Source of the DNA: Lentibacillus juripiscarius JCM 12147 | GTDB taxonomy: Bacteria > Bacillota > Bacilli > Bacillales_D > Amphibacillaceae | NCBI GenBank assembly: GCA_001311805.1 | Contig: BBCA01000001.1 | Span: 1 to 64,000, forward strand | Length of the DNA: 64,000 nt | Direction: 5' to 3' | In this document: one piece after another, positions 56,395 through 64,000 of the stretch | Numbering within the stretch: the first letter of the stretch is position 1 | How the letters are laid out: each line of letters starts with the position of its first letter | The notes under the pieces: model-generated | What the model saw: only the letters and a program-made list of their open reading frames with translations | Databases searched by the model: none | What the model was told of the DNA's origin: nothing | Position numbers and translations under genes: made by a program

Positions 56395-56855
<461 letters not shown>

Positions 56856-56995
56856 TAGCCGTAACACCTCACTTGCAGTCAGTATAACCCATTTTACCAG
56901 AATACGAACAGTATAATCGGTACATTGGTGGTATATCTGTCTTATGCCAGTCATAACGTGTAATAAGGATACAACAACTGAGGGAGGGAACTTTC

Positions 56996-58288
56996 GTGCA
57001 AATACACGTGGTACAGCAAGGGGATACACTGTATGCCATCGCCAATACATATGGCACCTCAGTGAATGAACTGATTGAAGCAAATGAACTGGATGCGCCC
57101 AATAACCTTGTTGTCGGCCAATCGTTGGTCATACCAATCGTCGGGCAATTTTACTTCGTCCAGCCCGGCGACAGCCTGTACTCCGTCGCCCAAAAATTTA
57201 ACATGTCCTATCAGCAATTAGCTCAAATCAATCAATTTCCTGTCAATAATACCTTACCTGTCGGCTACAAACTGTACATTCCGGAACAGCCTAAACAGCA
57301 GATAACCGCCAATGCCTATATTGAACCATATGGTGACAGTGTTTCGGACACACTGGTGAACGCTGCAACTAAAACAGCACCATATTTGACTTATATCGCA
57401 CCGTTTAGCTATCGCATCAGCCGGAACGGGACACTCACGCCGCCGCCATTGGATAATTTCCAGCAGATTGCAAATGAAAACAATACAGCAAGGATGCTTG
57501 TCGTTACTAACCTTGAAGGCGGTGAGTTCAGCAGGGAACTCGGACATATCATTGTTACCGTCCAAGCTGTGCAGAATACACTGCTCGATAACATTGTGAA
57601 CGTTGCCAATGAGCAAGGATACAATGATGTCCATTTTGACTTTGAATTTTTGCCGCCGGATGATCGTGAAGCTTATAACCAGTTCCTTCGCAAGGCAAAA
57701 CAGCGCCTAGCAGAAGAAGGTCTGCTCATGTCAACTGCACTCGCCCCAAAAACAAGCGCCGAACAGGAAGGAGCATGGTATGAGGCACATGATTATGCCG
57801 CTCATGGGGAAATTGCCGATTTTGTGGTGTTGATGACATATGAATGGGGATATAGTTATGGTCCGCCATTAGCCGTCTCTCCGATAGATGAAGTTCGCAA
57901 GGTAGTCAATTTTGCACTTAGTGTCATGCCTGCTAATAAAATCCTGCTTGGACAGAACTTATATGGCTATGACTGGACATTACCATATGAAGAAGGCGGA
58001 GATCCCGCTGAAGCAATCAGTCCGCAAGAGGCGATTAACCGGGCACGCATCAATAATGCAGCTATTCAGTACGATTCAGAAGCACAGGCACCATTCTACA
58101 CGTATACCGATGCACAGGGAAAAGAACATGAAGTGTGGTTTGAGGATGCACGCTCCATCCAGGCTAAATTTGACATGATCAAGGAACTTAACCTTCGAGG
58201 AATCAGTTACTGGAAGCTTGGACTCGCCTTCCCGCAAAACTGGCTGCTACTGCAAGACCGTTTTAATGTGAAGAAATTGGAAGAATGA
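56996..58288 (+). CDS. sleL: Spore cortex-lytic N-acetylglucosaminidase SleL (YaaH)
   Basis: Germination hydrolase of the spore. Two LysM domains (residues about 2-45, VVQQGDTLYAIANTYG; about 52-95, VQPGDSLYSVAQKFN) precede a GH18 barrel with active-site VHFDFEFLPP (catalytic Glu) and GLAFPQNW near the end. Uninterrupted, 430 residues. GTG start after GAGGGAGGGAA. Confidence 0.95.
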   Translation: MQIHVVQQGDTLYAIANTYGTSVNELIEANELDAPNNLVVGQSLVIPIVGQFYFVQPGDSLYSVAQKFNMSYQQLAQINQFPVNNTLPVGYKLYIPEQPKQQITANAYIEPYGDSVSDTLVNAATKTAPYLTYIAPFSYRISRNGTLTPPPLDNFQQIANENNTARMLVVTNLEGGEFSRELGHIIVTVQAVQNTLLDNIVNVANEQGYNDVHFDFEFLPPDDREAYNQFLRKAKQRLAEEGLLMSTALAPKTSAEQEGAWYEAHDYAAHGEIADFVVLMTYEWGYSYGPPLAVSPIDEVRKVVNFALSVMPANKILLGQNLYGYDWTLPYEEGGDPAEAISPQEAINRARINNAAIQYDSEAQAPFYTYTDAQGKEHEVWFEDARSIQAKFDMIKELNLRGISYWKLGLAFPQNWLLLQDRFNVKKLEE

Positions 58289-58291
58289 TAA

Positions 58292-58328
58292 AAACCCCCC
58301 TCAAATGCCGTAGTTTTCGAGGGGGGAT
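58292..58328 (+). terminator. Terminator after sleL
   Basis: AACCCCCCTC-N15-GAGGGGGGATTTATT on the plus strand, right after the sleL stop; it also overlaps the 3' end of the pfpI remnant. Confidence 0.8.
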
Positions 58329-58462
58329 TTATTCCCGATTAGACCTTCTTCTTTCTCAATTGTTACCACTTCATGACCGGCATCCTTGAATGCCTCGGCT
58401 GGTTCTGTGTACTCGACGTCTTCAAACATGTCCGTCAGAACTGTCGCTATTTTCTTACCCAT
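58301..58462 (-). pseudogene. Truncated PfpI/DJ-1 family gene (N-terminal remnant)
   Basis: From an ATG after GGAGGGG it reads MGKKIATVLTDMFEDVEYTE and then PAEAFKDAGHEVVTIEKEEG, the start of a PfpI-type amidase/glyoxalase-like protein (normal length about 170). After about 45 residues similarity stops and the frame ends at 53 residues inside the sleL terminator. The catalytic cysteine region is missing. A deletion remnant; the intact ribosome site suggests it is fairly recent. Confidence 0.7.
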
Positions 58463-58602
58463 GTACGATCACCCCTCCCAGCTTTGGTAAATCCTGAACA
58501 GTTACCCTGCAATCCATATGCAAGGCAAAGCATGTTCCATCCATAATTGTAATACCAGGTCGGACTATGCGAACAACCAAACTGCTTGTCCGACCAATTC
58601 AT

Positions 58603-58640
58603 GCTAAAAAGGCTGCCATCCGCAGATGACAGCCTCTAAT
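58603..58640 (-). terminator. Terminator after acsA
   Basis: Minus strand AGAGGCTGTCATCTGC-GGATGGCAGCCTTTTT. Between it and the pfpI remnant (58463-58602) I see nothing. Confidence 0.85.
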
Positions 58641-58643
58641 TTT

Positions 58644-60355
58644 TTACGTTTCCAATGTTGACGTATCGCCGGTCGGTAATCCAAGTTCCCATGATTTCAG
58701 CAGCCGGCGCATAATCTTTCCGCTTCGTGTTTTCGGAATACCATCTTTGACTTCGAGTTGACGTGGTGCCGCATGCGCACTTAGCCCAGTTTTGACGAAT
58801 TGACGGATTTCTTCAAGCAATTCGTCTGAATGCTTATATCCGTCATTTAGCGTAATGAAGGCTTTAACAATTTCTCCACGCTCCGGATCCGGTTTGCCGA
58901 TAACACCAGCTTCTGCAACAGCAGGGTGCTCGATTAGCTTGCTCTCAACCTCAAATGGACCGACGCGCTCACCGGACGTATTGATAACATCATCCAGACG
59001 TCCCTGGAACCAGAAATAACCATCTTCATCCTTGTAGGCGCTATCACCGGAAACATACCAGCCATTGATGAAGTAGCTTTCGTATTTCTCCGGCCGTTTC
59101 CAAATCGTACGCATCATTGCTGGCCATGGCGCTTTAATAGCTAAATTCCCCATCTGATACGGTGGAACCTCATTGCCTTCATTGTCGACAATGGATGCTT
59201 CAATTCCCGGAATTGGTTTACCCATTGAACCAGGACGGATTTCCTCTGACGGTAGGTTAACAATCAGCTGCGCACCTGTTTCCGTCATCCACCATGTATC
59301 GTGAATCCGCAAATCAAATGCCTGCAGTCCCCATGTAATGACTTCCGGATTCAGCGGCTCCCCGACACTCATAATATGACGCAAGGATGACAAGTCATGG
59401 CTTTTTACCGCATCCTCACCGGCACTGACCAACTTCCGGAGTGCAGTCGGAGCTGTGTACCAGACGGACACCTTATAGTTTTCAATTGTGCCATACCAGT
59501 TATCCGGACTAAACCGGCCGCCGCGGACTACGTTTGTGACACCATGCAGCCATGGGGCAAAAAATGCCGTAGCTCGTTCCTGTAACCCAGCCAGGGTCGG
59601 CTGTGCACCAGTAAACATCGTCCTCTTGCAGGTCAAGCACCCACTCAGCCGTTGCATAGTGCTGAATCATCGCGTTATGGACATGGTAGACGCCCTTAGG
59701 TTTGCCGGTTGATCCGGACGTATAATGAATCAGCATGCCATCTTCCAAGTCAACCCACTCAATAGCGAAGTCGCTGGAGGCCTCTTTCATTTCACTCGCA
59801 TAATCAATATATTTATCAGACGTTTCATTATGATCACCAACAAGGATGATTTTCTCCAGGTCAGGCAGATCTTCCTGTGGGACTCGCTCCAAAAGTTCTG
59901 GCGTAGTAACTAGCATGCTTGCTTCACTATCCTGCAGACGGTCACGGACAGCCTGCTCCATAAAAGCTTCAAATAGAGGTCCGGCAATTGCACCAGTCAG
60001 AATACCGAAAACACCGCATAGAACTCTGGGCTTCTTGGTAAAAAGAGAAATACACGGTCGCCCTTTTCTACATTATATTTTTTAACACATTTGCAAACTG
60101 GTTGCTTTTTTGACGCAATTCATCAAATGTCACTTTTTCTTCCCGGTCCGGTGACGTGTACATTAAGGCAGCTTTATCCTTCTTGGCAGGATCTTCCGCA
60201 TGGCGGTCAATAGCTTCATATGCCATATTCACTCTGCCAGTTTCATTCCAGCTGAAGTTCTTTTTTATTTGGTCCCAGGAAAAAGTCTCCCGCACCTTTT
60301 CATAGTTTTGCAGATTGAAATTCCCATCTCGCGCAGGTATCCGTTGCATATCCAT
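58644..60355 (-). CDS. acsA: Acetyl-CoA synthetase (about three frameshifts)
   Basis: Activates acetate to acetyl-CoA via acetyl-AMP. HYTSGSTGKPKGVYHVH is the AMP-binding P-loop; WMTETGAQ, WYVSGDSAYKDEDGYFWF, GRLDDVINTSGERV and the acetylatable-lysine motif KTRSGKIMRR follow. Indels lie near 60070-60035 and 59560. Start at 60355 (M-D-M-Q-R) after AAAGGG. Corrected length about 570. Promoter and cre site upstream. Confidence 0.94.
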
Positions 60356-60377
60356 CTGTATCACCCTTTCTGAGTTT

Positions 60378-60391
60378 TGCAACCGGTTACA
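60378..60391 (+). promoter_or_regulatory. CcpA catabolite-response element (cre) of acsA
   Basis: TGCAACCGGTTACA matches TGWAANCGNTNWCA at 13 of 14 positions. It lies about 12-25 bp downstream of the predicted acsA start point, a repressing position. B. subtilis acsA is CcpA-repressed. Confidence 0.75.
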
Positions 60392-60409
60392 ATGGCCCCT
60401 ATTAAAATA

Positions 60410-60438
60410 CTTATAGGAGAAGTGCACCAACTATGCAA
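60410..60438 (-). promoter_or_regulatory. acsA promoter
   Basis: Minus strand TTGCAT (60433-60438), 17-base spacer, TATAAG (60410-60415). Confidence 0.7.
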
Positions 60439-60526
60439 TTATATAAAATTATGCAAACATTTTTGTAACTGATTTCTATTTTAGAACATTTTGTGACAAT
60501 TTTAAAGTGTTAAGGCTTAAAAAAGT

Positions 60527-60562
60527 AAAAAAACACCCTTATGGTCTATCTGCATAAGGGTG
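60527..60562 (-). terminator. Terminator after the dicarboxylate symporter
   Basis: Minus strand CACCCTTAT-N11-ATAAGGGTG followed by TTTTTTTAC, 13 bp 3' of the symporter. Confidence 0.85.
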
Positions 60563-60574
60563 CTAGGGGAGCAA

Positions 60575-61803
60575 TCAGCCTGTATTTTTGGCTTCTTTTC
60601 GTTTGTCTTTTTCCGATATGATATAGGCACATGCGGCATCACCGGTTATGTTAAGTGATGTTCGCATCATATCCAGCAACCGGTCAACACCAATAATCAG
60701 TGCAATACCTTCAACCGGAAGACCTATTTGATTTAATACCATTGCAAGCATAACTAGGCCTACACCAGGCACACCAGCTGTCCCGATGCTTGCCAGGGTA
60801 GCGGTGAGAATGATGATCGTAATATCACTGAAACCAAGGTCAATGGCATATACCTGCGAGATGAACACTGTTGCAACAGCCTGCATAATACCTGTTCCGT
60901 CCATGTTGATTGTGGCTCCAAGCGGCTGGACAAAACTGCTGATTGATTTTTGACGCCAAGATTGTCCTGCGCCATTTTCATGGAAACCGGCAATGTGGCA
61001 CTGGAACTGGATGTACTGAATCCAACCGACATAGCCGGGAAAAACCCTTTGTAAAAAGTGAGCGGATTTGCCTTGCCAAGTGCCCAGATTGCCAGACTGT
61101 ATGTGATGGCGCCATGAAGGATTAAACTTAAAATGACTGTTATCATATACATCGCCATGGATCCCAGAGCATCAAGCCCCGCATCCCCAATGGCCGATGC
61201 AATTAAAGCAAACGCACCATATGGGGCTGTTTTCATTACTAAGTTCACCAGGAAGATTAAAATATCGTTTGCTTCTTCAAACAATTGGTGAATACGTTTT
61301 GTTTTATCCCCCAGCGCGGCAAGTGCTATCCCTATAAAATAGCAAAAGCAATTATTTGCAGCATATCTCCGCTGCTCATCGCTTTATTGGATTTTCCGGG
61401 ATGATGTTAATCAGGGTATCCATAATCGGAGGAGCTGACTGTTCTTCATACGTATTCTCACCGATAGGAAAATTGCCTCCCTGACCCGGCTCCAATAAAT
61501 ACCCCATCCCAATACCGATAGACAGGGCAACTGCTGTTGTCACAAGATAAAACGCAATTGTCTGCATGCCGATTTTACCAAGCTTTAACGGATCACCCAG
61601 CCCGGCAGCTCCGAGGACAATGGAGACAAATACAATCGGCACTACCAGCATCATAATAAGATTTAAGAATAGCTGACCGATAGGATTTAAAGCGTATTCA
61701 TCAATGGCAGAAAAACATCCCCTGGAACAAAACTCAGACCAATCCCAGCTACCACACCAAGTACAAGTGCGATTAGAATCTTTTTGTTAATGTCATGCTG
61801 CAC
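60575..61803 (-). CDS. Sodium/proton:dicarboxylate (glutamate-type) symporter, DAACS family (about four frameshifts)
   Basis: Membrane carrier for glutamate, aspartate or C4-dicarboxylates. Family signatures: MMLVVPIVFVSIVLGA, the serine-rich hairpin FSTSSSSATLPVS, NMDGTGIMQAVATVFI (after a shift near 60945) and GVDRLLDMMRTSLNITGD. Further indels lie near 61385, 61335 and 61705. The start may be GTG 61803 or, with one more base, ATG 61796 (M-T-L-T-K-K-I-L-I). About 408 residues. Not at this locus in B. subtilis. Confidence 0.9.
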
Positions 61804-61891
61804 GTTCCTTTCATGCTGATTTGTTCAAACGATGGATGCTTCTTTATGAGATATTTCGAATGTTTCAGGATGGCATATACTTAATGAGGCA

Positions 61892-61963
61892 TGCCCCCGG
61901 CAGGAATCGAACCTGCGCACACGGCTTAGGAGGCCATTGCTCTATCCGCTGAGCTACGGGGGC
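61892..61963 (-). tRNA. tRNA-Arg (CCT anticodon)
   Basis: Cloverleaf on the minus strand: acceptor GCCCCCG/CGGGGGC, D-arm GCTCAGCGGATAGAGC, anticodon loop CTCCTAA (CCT) and T-arm GCAGGTTCGATTCCTGC. 72 nt with discriminator A; CCA not encoded. The flanking interval 61964-62148 carries the dgk leader. Confidence 0.95.
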
Positions 61964-62148
61964 ATTGACTAGTGAAGCTTGTCCTATACAAGAGAAAATA
62001 ACTATGATGTGAAAAACTCACAACAACTATTATACTAAAGGTTGACTCAAATGAAAAGATAAAATTGCATATTTACATGGAAGTGCCTTTTCCAATATGC
62101 TAAAATAAACCGAGTCGACCAGATAATAGATTGATCGGAGGGTACATC

Positions 62149-62795
62149 ATGCCAACTGTTCCGTTCATTGCAATCGAGGGTCCGATCGGGATTGGCAAGA
62201 CATCACTTGCCAAAAAACTTTCCGCCCGTTTTGACTTTCATCTGCTGAAAGAAATAGTGGAAGAAAACCCATTTCTAGGAAAATTCTACGATAATATTGA
62301 GGAATGGAGCTTCCAGACAGAAATGTTTTTTCTATGCAACCGGTTCAAGCAGCTGGAAGATATTGAACAGAAATATTTAAGAAAAAACAAGGCGGTCATC
62401 GCCGATTATCATATATCCAAGAACATGATTTTTGCCAGGCGCACACTGCCGGCAGATAAATTTGATAAGTATGAACAGATTTACCACATTTAACGAAGGA
62501 TATGCCTGTCCCGAATATTATGATTTACATGCATGCAAGCCTTGATACAATCCTGGAGCGCATTCGCAAACGCGGGAGAGATATTGAGCAAAATATTAAA
62601 TCATCCTACCTGGCTCAGCTTGCCGACGATTACGAGGCATATATGAATGAATTTGAGATGCTTCATCCGGATATTCCGGTTATTCGCATTGACGGAGACA
62701 AAATGGACTTTGTCAAACACCAGGATGACTTGGAGAACATTATCAGTCAAGTCAAGCAGCAAATGCAGTACCAACAGGCAATATCTAAACATTAA
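62149..62795 (+). CDS. dgk: Deoxyguanosine kinase (one frameshift)
   Basis: Deoxynucleoside salvage kinase. P-loop EGPIGIGKTSLAKKL, DYHISKNMIFARRTL and C-terminal ERIRKRGRDIEQNIK. A missing T near 62490 separates QIYHI from LTKDMPVPNIMIYM. ATG at 62149 after GGAGGG. Corrected length about 215. Twelve bp before dck, so the two are probably one transcript. Confidence 0.94.
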
Positions 62796-62806
62796 AGGGG
62801 AACAAA

Positions 62807-63493
62807 ATGATGAATTTACGTGCAAAATACCAGATACCAAATGACAGCATCATAACAGTCGCCGGCACCGTTGGCGTAGGTAAGTCAACGATGACAAAAA
62901 CATTGGCGAACGCCCTCCATTTCAAAACCTCCTTTGAAAAGGTGGAAACGAATCCCTATCTAGAAAAGTTTTATAACGATTTTGAGCGGTGGAGCTTCCA
63001 TCTGCAAACCTACTTCCTGGCTGAACGTTTTAAGGAACAAAAACGGATTTTTGAATATGGTGGCGGGTTTGTTCAGGACCGCTCCATTTATGAAGACACC
63101 GGCATCTTTGCCAAAATGCACTATGAAAATGGGACGATGCCGAAAACAGATTATGAGACATATACGAACTTGTTTGAGGCAATGGTCATGACACCGTATT
63201 TCCCGCATCCGGATCTCCTGATTTACCTTGAAGGTTCATTTGACGAAGTACTCGAACGTATTCAGAGCCGCGGCAGGCAAATGGAACAGGACACACCTGT
63301 TTCCTACTGGAGAGAAATGTACGACCGTTATGAGGATTGGATAAACAACTTTAATGCATGTCCGATATTGCGTATCAATATATCTGATTACGATCTGATA
63401 GAACAAGAAGAGTCAATTGAGCCAATCCTTGAGAAAGTCGGCCATTTCATCCAGCAGGCACGGAAATGGAAGACAAGAGAATTTATTAAATAG
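62807..63493 (+). CDS. dck: Deoxyadenosine/deoxycytidine kinase
   Basis: Partner salvage kinase of dgk. P-loop AGTVGVGKSTMTKTLA, QDRSIYEDTGIFAKM and ERIQSRGRQMEQDTP are typical. Uninterrupted, 228 residues (227 from the second ATG). Start follows AAGGGGAACAAA. Confidence 0.95.
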   Translation: MMNLRAKYQIPNDSIITVAGTVGVGKSTMTKTLANALHFKTSFEKVETNPYLEKFYNDFERWSFHLQTYFLAERFKEQKRIFEYGGGFVQDRSIYEDTGIFAKMHYENGTMPKTDYETYTNLFEAMVMTPYFPHPDLLIYLEGSFDEVLERIQSRGRQMEQDTPVSYWREMYDRYEDWINNFNACPILRINISDYDLIEQEESIEPILEKVGHFIQQARKWKTREFIK

Positions 63494-63528
63494 CAGGAAG
63501 GACTCCTAATCAGAAAGGAAGAATGATC

Positions 63529-63936
63529 ATGGCGACCATTCGGACGGAAAATGAACGGGATTTGGTCGTAGAAGCTGATTTGTCTGACCTGCAGGCATTC
63601 ATTGATGAAGCAGAACGGAATTTGGATGACTATAAAGATGAGATTGCCGTCATTCACGATAAGATGCCAAAGTTTGAATATATATACTTTTGCTCCTATG
63701 CCTATTCCACGTATCGCCTGCTCGAAGTGACATTTGACTTTGATACGAGTGAAGTCGTGCATATCCGGGTTTCCGCGCCTAATGAACTTTTCTATGCCTT
63801 CTATGGCATGATTGCAACACTCCACAAACAAGCAAAAGTACAGGAAAACAAGGAACTCGGTGCCAAACCGGTTCCTTGTTTATATTTTTCCCTAACTCAA
63901 TCGAGCGCTCACGAGCGGTTTCGACACAGCTCATGA
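63529..63936 (+). CDS. Unrecognised protein, acidic, downstream of dck
   Basis: From the ATG at 63529 after AAAGGAAG it encodes about 135 residues: TENERDLVVEADLSDLQAFI, acidic helical stretches, then aromatic-rich FEYIYFCSYAYSTYRLLEV. I do not recognise the family; no signal peptide or membrane segment. The stop at 63936 lies beyond the terminator hairpin at 63847-63889, and no frame has a stop before it, so the true 3' end is probably altered. Spacing suggests co-transcription with dck. Confidence 0.65.
   Translation: MATIRTENERDLVVEADLSDLQAFIDEAERNLDDYKDEIAVIHDKMPKFEYIYFCSYAYSTYRLLEVTFDFDTSEVVHIRVSAPNELFYAFYGMIATLHKQAKVQENKELGAKPVPCLYFSLTQSSAHERFRHSS
63847..63889. terminator. Bidirectional terminator between convergent genes
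   Basis: AACAAGGAACTCGG-N6-CCGGTTCCTTGTT followed by TATATTTTT (plus strand); serves the unrecognised gene and the convergent proC-family gene. Confidence 0.8.
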
Positions 63937-64000
63937 CCGCTTCTTGAAAATTACCTTTATCCAAAGCCTCCAGCCCGGCCTGGGTCGTCCCCCCCCGGAC
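63880..64000 (-). CDS. 3' end of a pyrroline-5-carboxylate reductase family gene (partial)
   Basis: Minus strand translation reads RGGTTQAGLEALDKGNFQEA then VMSCVETARERSIELGK, the C-terminal helices of ProC-type enzymes that make proline; ComER-type paralogues are possible. As printed it runs on through the terminator; removing one A from the A5 run ends it LGKI at 63880. The gene begins beyond the right edge. Confidence 0.75.

Overview
The window is a conserved piece of chromosome from a spore-forming, Gram-positive Bacillaceae. The gene order is essentially that of the Bacillus subtilis replication-origin-proximal region between dck/dgk and lysS, presented in reverse, so almost everything lies on the minus strand. 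Protein flavour and intergenic repeat families suggest the Virgibacillus/Lentibacillus/Oceanobacillus group; that genus-level placement is inference from memory. Spore genes (spoIIE, spoVG, spoVT, fin, csfB, bofA, yabG, yabP/yabQ, sspF, sleL) establish that the lineage sporulates.

Layout from left to right. 1-600: three tandem strong promoters pointing off the left edge, very likely an rRNA operon leader, then an intergenic repeat. 600-5130: lysS, dus, a small HTH protein, folK, folB and folP; the pabA/B/C genes expected next to folP are absent. 5377-15343: cysK, a parvulin-like foldase, hslO, coaX, ftsH, hpt, tilS, and the sporulation kinase/VWA pair yabT/yabS. 16126-19571: spoIIE and a tRNA-Met on the opposite strand, bracketed by a ~280-bp inverted repeat. 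19571-31069: yabR, divIC, yabQ, yabP, rqcP, yabN, a MOP-family flippase, spoVT, mfd, fin, pth and ctc. 31203-41932: prs, glmU, spoVG, purR, ispE, sspF, veg, yabG, rsmA, rnmV, yabE and tatD. 42054-53995: metS divergent from abrB, then rsmI, yazA, trmN6, yabA, ricT, holB, yaaR, darA, tmk, yaaO, csfB, bofA, yaaL, recR and ebfC. 54025-64000: dnaX, SRP RNA, tadA, sleL, a truncated pfpI remnant, acsA with a catabolite-repression site, a dicarboxylate symporter, tRNA-Arg, dgk, dck, an unrecognised gene, and the 3' end of a proC-family gene.

The genes fall into working groups: folate synthesis; translation and tRNA/rRNA modification (lysS, metS, dus, tilS, tadA, rsmA, rsmI, trmN6, pth, rqcP); replication and repair (dnaX, holB, tmk, recR, yabA, mfd, rnmV); cell envelope and division (glmU, divIC, flippase); and the sporulation programme with recognisable sigma-H, sigma-F, sigma-G and sigma-K promoters, plus two Spo0A boxes at abrB.

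The dominant caveat is sequence quality. About 35 genes, many essential, are broken by roughly 60 single-base indels, mostly in short homopolymers. The protein continues in another frame each time, and two apparent gene fusions (FolB-FolK, GlmU-Prs) vanish when one base is removed. I read these as uncorrected consensus errors and give each gene its full extent across the indels. I found no CRISPR array, defence island, prophage, transposase or convincing new multi-gene system. The least explained material is three families of intergenic repeats, a possible 39-aa double-CxxC protein before mfd, and the unrecognised gene near the right end.
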